Source of the DNA: Pseudoips prasinana | Taxonomy: Eukaryota; Arthropoda; Insecta; Lepidoptera; Nolidae | Direction: 5' to 3' | Length of the DNA stretch: 64,000 nucleotides | Assembly (NCBI GenBank): GCA_951640165.1 | Contig: OX621244.1 | Location: 15,084,001-15,148,000, forward strand | Shown: one piece after another, positions 54,345 through 64,000 of the stretch | How positions within the stretch are numbered: the stretch's first letter is position 1 | Layout of the letters: every line of letters starts with the position of its first letter | Made by a program: the position numbers and the translations under genes | The notes under the pieces: generated by a model | What the model saw: the letters and a program-made list of their open reading frames with translations, nothing else | Databases searched by the model: none | What the model was told of the DNA's origin: nothing

Positions 54345-55020
54345 CACATGGGCAGTGGTTACCCTAGTGTCAGAGTTGTTCAAGCCGCCCGTAGGCCTCT
54401 GACATGCCGGCGCTGGGATCTAATCTCAGCGCGAGAGAGTATGCGGCGTCCGGCTGGCTTCTCCCCGGCTTGACGTCGCCCCTGGGACCGCTGGCGTTTG
54501 GAGGAGGGGAACTCCACTCGTCTTACATAAGCGGTCCCGGGAAGAGGTAACCTGCTGTAGCTCAGGTTGCCTAAACGCGCCTGTGCGTGAAGGGGAGGGG
54601 AGGAGGCATCTGGCCCCCTCCCTTCCCCGGAGGAGAGTCTCAGACGCTCAGTGTATAGCGGGGGTACTGGCGAGATCGTTCACGAGTACCCAGGCCCCCC
54701 GCTACAGGCATTGTGAGGCTGGCTACCATGGTGGTTTTAGTGCGTATCCCGGGACTAGCCCGAGTGAGTCCCACATAACCCGTCGCCTCCCCAAGCGGCA
54801 GATATGCGTAAGTTTAATGCATTTCCACCATGTAAAAAAAAAAAAAAAAAAGGCCTCTGACATGGCTTAACGACTGCTGTCTAATGACAACAACCGGGAC
54901 CAACAGCTTAACGTGCCCTCCGAAGCAAGGAGACGCTCAGAAATTAAACCACTTTAACGGTCAGCCATCTATGGACTGACCGCGTGCCTAGTGTAACTGG
55001 CTATGAGCGCCTGAGTGTTA
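54345..55020 (-). mobile_element. 5S rRNA-derived SINE, split by a retroposon
   Basis: Left part 54350-54406: GGGCAGTGGTTACCCTAGTG, TTCAAGCCGCCCGTAGGCCT. Right part 54851-55020: GGCTTAACGACTGCTGTCTA, ACGTGCCCTCCGAAGCAAGG, and the antisense 5S-like head near 54960-55010. It is the same family as 17255-17505. Confidence 0.8.
54407..54850 (+). mobile_element. GC-rich retroposon with poly(A) and 14-bp TSD
   Basis: A 444-bp insertion ending in a run of A (54834-54850), flanked by AGGCCTCTGACATG at 54393-54406 and 54851-54864. Far richer in GC than its surroundings. GGTGGTTTTAGTGCGTATCC and CGTCGCCTCCCCAAGCGGCA look like the 3' UTR of a GC-rich LINE, possibly R1-clade, but there is no coding domain to prove it. 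The open frame across it is not a gene. Confidence 0.8.
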
Positions 55021-55654
55021 TAAAATAACTTCTGAAGACATTGCGTAGCAAATAAACATAAGAGATTCTAAAATTATCTATTCATAAAATACAATTTCAC
55101 GAGTTTCATACGAATGAGCAATATTCAGTAATGTTTTCTTAAATTTGCATAAATTCCCTGAAACATACTAGTTGAGTACAAACTCGTTGTTATTCTTCAT
55201 ATCGAACCCGAAAATACATTAACTAAAACCAATAAAATTTAAACGATTGATTGACATTTCGCATATATTTAACGTTTAATTTCGGTACACAAACAATATA
55301 AACATGCGGGCTTTTGTTGATAGCTAGCTAATATCTGTTTAAATAACTATTCGATCGTTTAATTCTATTGTAAATCATTGTTAACAGACGTTTGGTTTTT
55401 CACTGATATTTATTATGCGTACAATTCACGGCTGTGATGGTATTTCTTTGGGTGAGTCAAATACTCCGTAATCAATTTATAATATACGACGTTATTAATG
55501 TTTTATTATTTTAATTATAATAAATCTGTATTTAGCATCTTAATATTGCCACTTGTAGTTTAGTGTAGTTTAGATAAATAATTTTATAGTATATCAATTT
55601 AAATATACAATGAAGTGTACACAAGATAAATAAATACCAAGTAATGAAAATTTG
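55021..55654. other. No recognised feature
   Basis: AT-rich, no sustained frame. Confidence 0.5.
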
Positions 55655-55875
55655 TGGTGCGATTACCACCCAGGACAGCTATTTGTGTGCATGGACATGT
55701 CTGTTTCTCCTGAGTCTGGGTGTAATTTATCTATATAAGTATGTATTTACAAAAGAAAAGTAGTATATGTAGTATATCAGTTATCTGGTATCCATAGTAC
55801 AAGCTCTGCTTAGTTTGACATCAGATGGCCGTGTGTAAATAATATCCCAGGAATATATATATAAAATATAAAGGT
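55655..55875 (+). mobile_element. SINE family B, lacking its A-box
   Basis: GCGATTACCACCCAGGACAG, CTCCTGAGTCTGGGTGTAAT, AAAAGTAGTATATGTAGTAT, CATAGTACAAGCTCTGCTTA and AATAATATCCCAGGAATA. Confidence 0.8.
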
Positions 55876-55884
55876 AAATGGTTT

Positions 55885-56226
55885 ACTTGTTGATGGGATG
55901 GGGTGTATACCTCGATTTTGTAGTGCCTCTGGAATGTTTGCTGAAGCAAGAATAGATGGATTTCATGCCATCATACGCAAGAGACTGACGTCAATGATAA
56001 CCAGGATACGAGGCAGCTCTAACAGAATCCTGAAAGTCATTGCAGATAAACAGGATTCCAATATCCTAAAAGCGTATATTCGCGCTCAAATAAGATAGTG
56101 TAAGTAGTATAAATAAGATAGTGTAGTATTCTATTTTATTCATATTTTGTGTAATTCTTCTATGTATGGACTTTTGTCTGAAATAAAAATAAAAAAAGAT
56201 TAAAGATTTATTATTATTATTATTAT
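55885..56226 (+). pseudogene. LINE C-terminus and 3' UTR with (TTA)n tail
   Basis: The frame 55898-56098 reads CSASGMFAEARIDGFHAIIR, KRLTSMITRIRGSSNRILK and a stop. MF-x-x-A-R-x-D-x-F-x-A-x-x-R-K-R...RxRGSxNxIL is the end of a LINE protein common in insects. The UTR ends with GAAATAAAAATAAA and TTATTATTATTATTA. Confidence 0.65.
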
Positions 56227-56351
56227 TAAATATCTATAAGTATAATCGCAAAGACACTGAGATAATGTGCCAAGCTATAACTATACTTCTTTATCATAAT
56301 GAAATTTAAAACGTATTCTTAGTGCTTACTTTTAGTGTGCCCTAGTATGCT

Positions 56352-56755
56352 ATGCCTCGTTGGTCTAGCGGTAACGTGTTCAGCCGCAGAGAACGAGGTC
56401 CTGGGCTTAAATCCCAGGTCGAGCCAAAAGCGATTTTGGGACTTTTCTGTACAAAGAAAAATTTCTTAACATCAACCCGAAGTATGGGAGTTCGCGGTAT
56501 TATACCCCCGTGCCTCGGAGAGCACGTAAAGCCGTCGGTCCTGTACTTGATCTCTTTCCGATCGTGTCGCTAGGCGTCCCATCGGATCATGAGAGTGATG
56601 GAATAGAAAGTTCTCCGGTGTTTGCTCACACACATGTGCACTATATGTCCTGTATATGTCGCCGTGGCCGAAATTCGTCTAAGAGGAAATTATGATGCTA
56701 TGCCGACTGAGCCTGAACCGAGTGAGACTACGTCGATAAATAAACTATTTCTATC
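56352..56755 (+). mobile_element. tRNA-derived SINE, family C, nearly complete
   Basis: A-box GCCTCGTTGGTCTAGCGGTA, B-box CTGGGCTTAAATCCCAGGTC, then GGGACTTTTCTGTACAAAG, CGTGCCTCGGAGAGCACGTA, CCATCGGATCATGAGAGTGA and GCCGTGGCCGAAATTCGTC. Overlapping open frames are not genes. The head resembles a tRNA but lacks a proper 3' acceptor. Confidence 0.85.
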
Positions 56756-57344
56756 CATTGTAAAATATATTAACATCATTTAGGGTAAGAAATATTTGTT
56801 TAGTACCTACTATTGTGTTCATGTAAATAATAGCCGTTGGTACATATTAGCAGACTAGATGCTTTACGACATGCTTTTCTTAAAATGCATAGAATTTTCT
56901 AATTCAGCGCTATTATATAACCGTAGTTGACTAAAAGAGAGTCAAGTGCGACACTAATAATTTAGTAAGGAAATAATATTACGACATAGTGTTTATGTTT
57001 TTCACTTTGCTACTTTTATATTTTAATGCCCGTTAGTCCGTAGTTCCGTTTGTCCAACTTCAGTTTTAATCTGAATAATTTCTCTTCCAAAATATTCTAC
57101 ATACCTCGTACAAAGCAGCGGAGCTGTTGAAATATTTGTGGGTTAGTACAGCAGCAGTCTTTATCTCTCTTTAGTATCAGTCTGAAACTTTCCACAGGGC
57201 GGAAACTATTTTGCCAAAGCAGTGATTCTTCAGTCAATTTTGTAAAGAGCTTATATGTAGGTACCATGAAGTGCAGCACTCAAAGCGGCGTTAATTTCAT
57301 GCTTGCCTGAATAATATTTTAATTACGTACTTTATAGAAAAAAA
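56756..57344. other. No recognised feature
   Basis: AT-rich spacer. Confidence 0.5.
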
Positions 57345-57622
57345 AACTTGAGAGGTGTCAAGGGACACCCGGATGGAACGAAGTTATTTCTTATTATGTA
57401 CAAAAACCTGTATACACTCAACAAAAATAATGGTCGCGACACCACACTGTTCAATGCGAAATAGAAATGAAAATATCTGGCTTGCTTTCTATAAGAGAGA
57501 GAGAGAGACAGACAGAGAAACATGCGCACGCCGCACAGCTGCAAAAAGTGTCGTGACAACTTTTCGTAAGATTTTTTTCCGTCTAGCCCCCTTTCACAAC
57601 GCGCGATAAGGAACTTCGTTCC
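57345..57622 (+). repeat. Repeat with GGAACGAAGTT inverted ends, copy 2
   Basis: Inverted ends at 57375-57385 and 57612-57622, preceded by AACTTGAGAGGTGTCAAGGG. It contains AATGCGAAATAGAAATGAAA, a GA run and CGTCTAGCCCCCTTTCACAA. This copy lacks the insertion present in 32133-32434 and so shows the empty site. Confidence 0.75.
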
Positions 57623-58037
57623 AAAATCTGTTTTTTCTCTTTTTGCATACTGGCTCTGCTATCAATTCCATTACATTCATAATGAGTCTTTGCCATAATG
57701 GCATACCTACTGGTTCATAAAGATTAGTACGGTACCAACTCAAAAGACCCTGCAAAAGACAGCACTAGTTAAGCGCAATGAACCGTAAATATGCCGCACA
57801 GAACAATAATAATTAGAATCCTTTGTATACTTAATTTTGAACATCTAAATAACTAGAATCCTTTGTAAACTTTATATCTATTTAGATTTTATACATTAGT
57901 TTTAAGCTATCAAGTAGCCCGTGCGTGAACCGTCAACCAGCCTGACAGAAATAGGGGGGGAAATTTTGAGATCCGTGAACACTAGGGATGCCGGATAAGG
58001 AAATTTAGTCAGTTAGTCGACCATGCGAATTCGCTGA

Positions 58038-58211
58038 AGGCACAGCGTTCAACACAACACGAAGGCGGAATATGAAGCCACGGTGGAATCACTTCGGCGT
58101 CTCCGCTGGCGACTTGGTGTAAGCTTACGGCAACTGGTGCCAACTTCTAAGGTGGAAGTCCATGACACCGGAGGAGTAAGCGTCACCGCCACTTACTCGT
58201 TGATAATGTAG
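58038..58211 (+). CDS. Possible terminal coding exon, unidentified
   Basis: 57 open codons after a TGA at 58035-58037, including EYEATVESLRRLRWRLGVSL then RQLVPTSKVEVHDTGGVSVT and ATYSLIM, stop TAG at 58209-58211. GC-rich for this window, with an AATAAA 26 bases after the stop (58238-58243). No ATG lies upstream in frame, so it would have to be a 3' exon or the end of a transposon frame. I do not recognise the family. Confidence 0.3.
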   Translation, partial: RHSVQHNTKAEYEATVESLRRLRWRLGVSLRQLVPTSKVEVHDTGGVSVTATYSLIM

Positions 58212-58764
58212 GTTTATATCGGTGAAATAATTTTTAAAATAAAGATACAATAATCTGTTATTTTCCCTTTATATTATTGTTCAGAAAAATCAGTTATGAA
58301 CCTTGCTAGTCGGATATTTTTTTATTATTTCTTCCCGTCCCAAACAAAAATATCAAAAGCACCTCTCTACCGTTTTTAGAGTCCGGCCTAAGTTAATATT
58401 TGATATAACAAAACATCAAATATCGTGTGGGACATTCATGTTGGCTAAATGTTGAATCGTAATCGTAACTTATAAAGTCAGACCGCTTGAGAACTATGGG
58501 TTGGCAGCACTCCAAGTGTTGGTGTCGGATATACTTATATCGCACTTATGTGTATTTGTATCTAAGAGCTGTAAATAACTACTCCTATGTATGAGGAACG
58601 TGTTGATTTAGTATCTAAAGTTTCAGTTCGGCACTCAGTATGAAATAGAATTACCTATGTATGTTTCTATATTGTCTGATTTTATATTCCATCCATATTT
58701 ACATTCCACTGCCACTTAAAAAGTCATAAAATTATTTATTTTTAATTTTAAACCGTTGCATTTC
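58212..58764. other. No recognised feature
   Basis: Non-coding AT-rich DNA following the exon candidate. Confidence 0.45.
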
Positions 58765-59222
58765 ACGGGCCTGTTGGCGTGGTTGGCAAATGCTTGCCAT
58801 TCGATTCCCACCCAGGCAGATATTTGTGTGCATGAACATGTCTGCTTGTCTTGATTCTGGGTGTAATCTATATATATAAAAATCAATGCCACTTTTCGTT
58901 GTAATGTTATAACTCAACAACGCCTTTACCGATTTGGCTAATTTTGGTCTTGAATTATTCGTGGAAGTCCAGGGAAGGTTTGTACGTAGAGAAAAATTTA
59001 AAAAAGTCTTGAAAACGTGTAAATTCAACATATTTTTATACTCCCATATACAAACAATTTGTACTAATACTTAAAAGCGTAGCGAAGCACGTACCGGACC
59101 GCTAGTTATCTATATAAGTTTGTATTTATAAAAAAAAGTAGTTTAGGTCTTATATCAGTTATCTGGTTTCCATAGTACAAGCTCTGCTTAGTTGGCCGTG
59201 AGTAAATAATGTCCCAGGATAT
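58765..59222 (+). mobile_element. SINE family B, split by a Helitron
   Basis: Head CGGGCCTGTTGGCGTGGTTG, a B-box reduced by a small deletion (CATTCGATTCCCACCCAGG), core TTGATTCTGGGTGTAA up to 58866, then after the insertion TTATCTATATAAGTTTGTAT, TCCATAGTACAAGCTCTGCT and AATAATGTCCCAGGATATTA. Confidence 0.82.
58867..59105 (+). mobile_element. Short Helitron-like element inserted at A/T
   Basis: 239 bp from TCTATATATATAAAAATCAA to CGGACCGCTAG. Removing it restores the family B sequence GTGTAATTATCTATATAAGT exactly, so the insertion lies between A 58866 and T 59106 with no target duplication, as Helitrons insert. The 3' hairpin is weak. Confidence 0.8.
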
Positions 59223-60586
59223 TATTATTTATGAAGGAATTATAAAATGTGTTTGTGTTTTAAATATAACGACAGTCGATAATAATGTTTACTCGTACAA
59301 GTATCGAAGCTTAAATTTAATCATAAAATATAATAATTTATATAAAATTATGCAAAATACGGAAAAAAATCGACCAAATCAAATTAAGTCAAATTACCTT
59401 AGTAACTTATGGGACTTTTATATCTTTTTTTCTGATCCATAAAGAATATTCTTATTATTACATAGGTTTATCTAGCTTCTTTAGACTCAAAAAAGTTATT
59501 TATGGCAGAATAAAATTCGAGCCCCTGAGAAGTTTAATTATGCATGGTGTAAACCAATATAATGCCAACTATTATTCAATATTATTTGCAATACTAGATT
59601 AAACTATACCATACAATATTTTTAAATCTCTTTTGGATTTTTTTATAATTTAGGCCCCACTCTGCTGTTTGTTATCCGGAGATATACCTACCAGAGCGTG
59701 ACAAACGCATTATTAAGGTTCCTTTGCACTATGTTGGTACTGAACCACAAAAAGCACACATCTTCAGCAAGGAAACTCATGTTCTACAATTTGTTTACTA
59801 TCCAGCAGGACTAAGTTCCTTAAGTATCCCACTCTATTTATTGGATACAACAGTTTGAAAAAACTTTGCTTTAAAATATATGGGAAAGAGCATTAATTTA
59901 AAAGATTGACCGATCCTTGGCCTCTGCCCGCACTCTGTCATAGAACCCGATCTCAAACGTATCCGTCACGCTTAGTTCACAATGAAATCTGTTGTTTCAC
60001 AGTAATCTTATGGATGTAGCAATGTCGATATTATTATGTCGATGGAATTAAAGTAGAACGGAAAATATTATAAATATAGATATTAATTAGTACACTTAAC
60101 AGAAGAGATGAATAAAATCGTTCCCAAGAAAAGTCTGAGGCACTAAGTCAAAATATCAATAACATTCTTGCTAAAATGAACGTTAAAGCAGGTAAAAGTT
60201 TAGTATTTTTAACTTTACTGTTACCAGACTTCAAAACAAAGGTGTTATGAACATTGTATTTGTTCTAACTTTTTTGGCAAAGCTCACACCTCTGACTGAA
60301 AATGCCGTTGAAAACTTTGCACACCGTTGTGTTGGCATAAGGATTATATATTTTTATATGAAAGAAGACATTTAGCTAAGACTAAGGCTTTTACAATAAA
60401 AAAAAACAAACACAATATTGCGTCCTTTTAAAAATCTGTAATTCTATCCTGGTGAACAGTTTTCGGCCAGCGCAGCGTCAGCTGTTTAGTGATAGGAGTA
60501 AGTACTACTTAGTCCTGTAGCTTGAGTCATCCCCATCAGCTCACTAACATGATATTTTTCACATATTATTTTTTGAGAATAACTTA
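59223..60586. other. No gene recognised
   Basis: 1.36 kb. A 77-codon AT-rich frame at 59209-59442 starts within the SINE end and has no motif. A GC-richer patch at 59650-59780 is unplaced. Confidence 0.45.
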
Positions 60587-60589
60587 GTA

Positions 60590-60724
60590 CAGACGCCAGC
60601 ACATCAAGCTACCCCAATCTTTCAAATTTCCCCAATTGAAAGTGAACCATATGCTTATGTGATAAAGTAGAAAATCTATAAAAGAAATTTGACAGATTGG
60701 GGTAGCTGGATGTGCTGGCGTCTG
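60590..60724. mobile_element. Small inverted-repeat element with TA flanks
   Basis: Arms of 44 bp (60587-60630 and 60684-60727), two mismatches, 53-bp middle. Taking TA as the target duplication, the element starts CAGACGCCAGCACATC and ends with its complement, a pattern compatible with Tc1/mariner-type MITEs. No coding capacity. Confidence 0.6.
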
Positions 60725-60824
60725 TACCTACGGGAAACTCTTTGGTGGCAAATACATTAAACTGGTATGCAAAGTTTAATGTCATCATGACTTATGAGTT
60801 TCCTATATACATATAATAATAATA

Positions 60825-61075
60825 ATAATATCTGGGGACAATGTCACACAGATCATCCTATCCCCAAACTAAGCAAAGCTTGTACTATGGGTAACAGGCG
60901 ACGATATACATACTTATATATATAGATAAATACTTATATACATAGAAAACATCCATGACTCAGAAACAAATATTCGTGCTCATCACACAAATATTTGCAC
61001 TTACCGGGATTCGAACCCAGGTCCACCAGCTTCGAAGGCAGGAGCACTACCAACTAGGCTACGGTGACCGTCAAA
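60825..61075 (-). mobile_element. tRNA-derived SINE, variant of family B
   Basis: Left ATCTGGGGACAATGTCACAC, CCCCAAACTAAGCAAAGCTT; right GCACTTACCGGGATTCGAAC (B-box) and GGCAGGAGCACTACCAACTA (A-box side). The tail agrees with family B but the tRNA head is different. Confidence 0.7.
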
Positions 61076-61239
61076 TATGATAATATGATTTGATACATAT
61101 AATTTTTACAACGAGAGTACGTCTGTCAGTTCATAGTTTGGCGTAACAGTGGATATTAATCATCAAAGAATTTTCATTATACATTTAAATGGCAAAAAGA
61201 GCTTCCAAGTATTTACCAACCACGCCAACGGGAAGTGCT

Positions 61240-61510
61240 CTTCCCGTTTGCAATGTAGATACTTGCCTTTCACCCGCAGGTCGTGGGTTCGATTCACACC
61301 CAGGACGAGATCTGTGTGCATGAACATATTGGTTTCACCTGAGTCTGGGTGTAATTATCTATTTAAGTATGTATTTACATAATAAAAGTAGAATATGTAA
61401 TATGTCAGTTGTCTGGTTTCCATAGTACACGCTTTGCTTAGTTATCTTATCTTATGCATCTGATCTGTAGATGCCCGTGTGTGAATAATGTCCCAGGATA
61501 TTATTCAGAA
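61240..61510 (+). mobile_element. SINE family B with folded-back head
   Basis: GCAGGTCGTGGGTTCGATTC, CACCTGAGTCTGGGTGTAAT, GTCTGGTTTCCATAGTACAC and TGAATAATGTCCCAGGATAT. To the left, at 61213-61240, TACCAACCACGCCAACGGGA is an inverted copy of the head start, so the 5' end folds back on itself. Confidence 0.78.
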
Positions 61511-61511
61511 T

Positions 61512-62040
61512 CAGAATCTTTATTTGTTGTGAGATGTTACATACAGGCAGATCCTCTATGTTATGCCAAGAGGCGTTCAAACACTGTATTTAATTAACAT
61601 TAATGAATACTTTAACTTATAATATTACAGACACATTAGTTATAATAATTAAATGAAATATAAAAATGTCAAAATATGTATTGCATGTCATATTAATTTT
61701 AAAGTCTAATAAATCAATAATTGTCAATGTAGGCGAGTTGATGTACAATTCTTTGAGGCAGTAATTATAGAATTGTCGTACAAATAATCATTTAATTTGT
61801 AGTAACATTTACTTATCAACATTTTAAATAATTCTTTTTTGAAATTGTCGGGATTTAACGATTTTATTTTATCAGGTAATTTATTAAATATTATTTTAGC
61901 ACATTGTTGTATATGCTTGTTTTGTAAATATATCTTAAACTACTATTAGGTTACAGCGTTTAAAGTTAATGCAGCCATTATATCGACAGCATATAACGTT
62001 AAATGTACCATCACTAAAAATACGGCCATCCTTTTATTAA
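61512..62040 (-). pseudogene. LINE C-terminal fragment and 3' UTR with (ATTCTG)n tail
   Basis: Minus-strand coding sense near 61740-61920: CAKIIFNKLPDKIKSLNPDN, FKKELFKMLISKCYYKLNDY and LYDNS, matching the end of the 9300-10149 LINE protein (NLPEQFRKL...CFYSVDDYL). The 3' end is beside the SINE end at 61510. An upstream stop and AT drift show an old copy. Confidence 0.65.
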
Positions 62041-63420
62041 ACGCTAGGTTTAATTTGATTAGTTGGCCACCAATAGCCGTGCTGGTGGGTCATTGGTCAA
62101 CTTTAAAATGTTTAATTTATGGCTTTTAAATGTGTTGAGTTTAAAATTAAATTATTTTATTGCTTTACTTCATTGTTAGATACGTATTATATTTAGGAAG
62201 AATGAATTCAACTCACAATGCGGAGTACTTTGAATTAAACCATTTAAGTACCTCATAGAATGTATCTAATTACTTTTTAAATATCACCAAATGTTTGTAA
62301 AGATTTAATAAGATTATTGTATGACAATTGCTGCACAAGGTAAATCAGCTTACCGTATTTCACTAAAGAAGCTGATAAAAACGGTCTCCGAATAAAATGT
62401 CGTAATATTTCAAAAGGCATAAGCCACAAAATATATGACTTAGTATCGACATATTTATGGCGTCTGTCATCCAGGTAATGGGATGAAAACACCACAGTAC
62501 ACTCATGGCAATAAGTTAAGAAGAAAAACACAAATAAAAGTAACACAATTGAGGGACCCTCCCTCTGGCAACAAACTCGTGCATAAGTAAAAGATGTATG
62601 AAAGAGATGAGTTTCGTCAATATAAGCACGTTAATAAATTAGATTGTATATATTTGGTGCATGTTATGTTCTTCACTCCATAAAGAAGTAGCTGTTGTGT
62701 GGAATAGATATAAGACCAAAATACATCACACAAATACAAATAATCTACTTAACAAAACACGGCCTAATGCTATGGATCAAGTAAGTGACAGTTTGGCGAG
62801 TATGTAGTGTTAATTGTAAAATTGTTATGTCTGTGTATAAATAAATAAAAAAACAAAAAATATTTTTCTCCTGCAGAATCACCTGATTATAGGGTCGAAG
62901 CCTTAGGTATAGATTAAGGTAGTAACAGGTTGTGGAAGAAATGGGATCAGGAAGGGCTTTTAAAGAGGAATCTGAGGAAGATAATTCCGCCACAGAACTG
63001 TAGTGTAGAAGGAAATAGAAAAACCACCATATTAATTTTTTTTTAAGAACTTACAAACGGAGAAAGTTCTAGCGACAAGGGCATAGCTCTCAAATTCGTT
63101 CAAACACGTCCCAAATTGGAGCTGTTCAGAAAAGTAATTATATCACGTTCAATTAAAAAAAAAATTGAATAAATACGAGTAAGCAAACCTACGGTCCACG
63201 AATTAAAAAACTATATAAAAATTATGCTTCTAAAGTATACTATTATAGAATATCAAAGCGAATAAGACAAAGTTTTATACTACCTGTATAGAATAATTAC
63301 TTCCAGATAAATGAGCTACAAAACGGACTGTTCAAAACTTTTGATAGGAATTTGGCAATTACAACTTCGTAGTTTGGCTATAAATAAAAATGGACATTTC
63401 GACTTTTCCGGAGTTATAAA
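62041..63420. other. No gene recognised
   Basis: 1.4 kb of AT-rich DNA. Minus-strand frames at 62277-62546 and 62745-62993 have no motif. Confidence 0.45.
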
Positions 63421-64000
63421 GAAGAAGAAGAAGAAGAAGAAGTACACTTTATTGCAAAAATAAGTAATACAAAATAATGGATACAACAAGAAAATTAGCT
63501 TATATTAATGCAATTGGCGGCCTTATCGCTAAAAGCGATCTCTTCCAGGCAACCGAATTTTGAATGGACCAAAATTGGAAGAATCTAATGAAGGTAGCAT
63601 AAGGTGTACTAATTGATAAGTTATGAATCTAATTAATCTAATACTACGTACATATACATATTATTATGTACTTACGTAATAAGATACATATGACTATGCA
63701 TATACATACATACACAAATAAATACATAGATACAAATATATATTTATATATACAAATACATATATAGGTATAGTACATAAAAGAATGTAAGGATATTATT
63801 TCACAAACGGACGGCAGTAAATTTATTGCCGAGTAGATAAAGTGAGATAGTGCTGTTTAACCATATTTTTAAAAACGTTTTGTGATTGAGCGCGTCAAAT
63901 CTGTATTGGCAGCGCATTCCATAATCGGACAGCTTGAACGCTGAAGGATTTGTCTGTAAAATTAGTAGAATGCATTGGCATTTTGAGTCGTAAGTTTTCT
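63421..64000 (-). pseudogene. LINE 3' part (family T), continuing beyond the window
   Basis: A (GAA)n run at 63421-63441 is the tail. It is followed (antisense) by CACTTTATTGCAAAAATAAG, GGCGGCCTTATCGCTAAAAG and GATCTCTTCCAGGCAACCG. From 63820 the minus strand codes ...MHSTNFTDKSFSVQAVRLWN then ALPIQI, the end of a Jockey/CR1-group ORF2, with stops. This copy ties the family T 3' UTR to its protein. Confidence 0.75.

Noticed and set aside
54583..54870. 95-codon arginine-rich open frame
   Set aside because: It lies in a GC-rich retroposon and ends in its poly(A) (a run of Lys). No motif.
56352..56430. A functional tRNA gene
   Set aside because: Same reason: the head of a family C SINE whose body recurs at 23566.

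Overview
The window is strongly AT-rich eukaryotic DNA built almost entirely from transposable elements, and the repeat types point to a moth or butterfly (ditrysian Lepidoptera). These are tRNA-headed SINEs sharing a CTGAGTCTGG core, 5S-rRNA-headed SINEs, many dead RTE LINE ends, the interspersed repeat with a GGTTCCGTAC end, CTAG-ending Helitron-like elements, an R1-clade LINE, a BEL/Pao end and a gypsy-type LTR element. I cannot identify a single host gene with confidence. Two short stretches (13135-13280 minus, 58038-58211 plus) are weak terminal-exon candidates.

Layout. 1-560: end of a BEL/Pao polyprotein, a probable LTR and a SINE fragment. 1168-3394 (minus): 5'-truncated LINE with an open reverse transcriptase (RT). 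3475-8109 (plus): full-length R1-clade LINE with a 14-bp target-site duplication (TSD), inactivated by two stop codons and one frameshift. 8264-10238: interspersed repeat, then a Helitron-like copy apparently split by a LINE 3' end. 10337-13027: decayed tandem array of about 182 bp, a hAT-type non-autonomous transposon (8-bp TSD, 26-bp inverted repeats) and a Mutator-like element (8-bp TSD, about 180-bp inverted repeats) with a broken FLYWCH zinc finger. 14550-15892: RTE LINE 3' half. 15955-27370: SINEs, LINE ends, a Helitron and isolated hairpins in unrecognised DNA. 27561-31865: an interspersed repeat split by a young gypsy-type element (27829-31846) with two 250-bp LTRs that read as identical and a GTAC TSD. 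31995-52650: further SINE, RTE and LINE pieces, a 366-bp-offset duplication (37878-38540) and LINE fragments. 54345-55020: 5S-headed SINE split by a GC-rich poly(A) insertion with a 14-bp TSD. 55655-64000: more SINEs, LINE ends, a Helitron inserted exactly between A and T of a SINE, a small TA-flanked inverted-repeat element, and a LINE running off the right edge.

The elements relate as parasites and hosts. Four copies of a short repeat carry an RTE-like 3' tail and were probably moved by RTE enzymes. The gypsy element keeps gag and protease but has lost reverse transcriptase, RNase H and the integrase core, with the remaining frame still open, so it must borrow these from a relative. Many microsatellites are the 3' tails or 3' UTRs of LINEs. 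A scatter of near-perfect short hairpins in otherwise unremarkable DNA is not explained by any element I recognise and may record template switching during replication.
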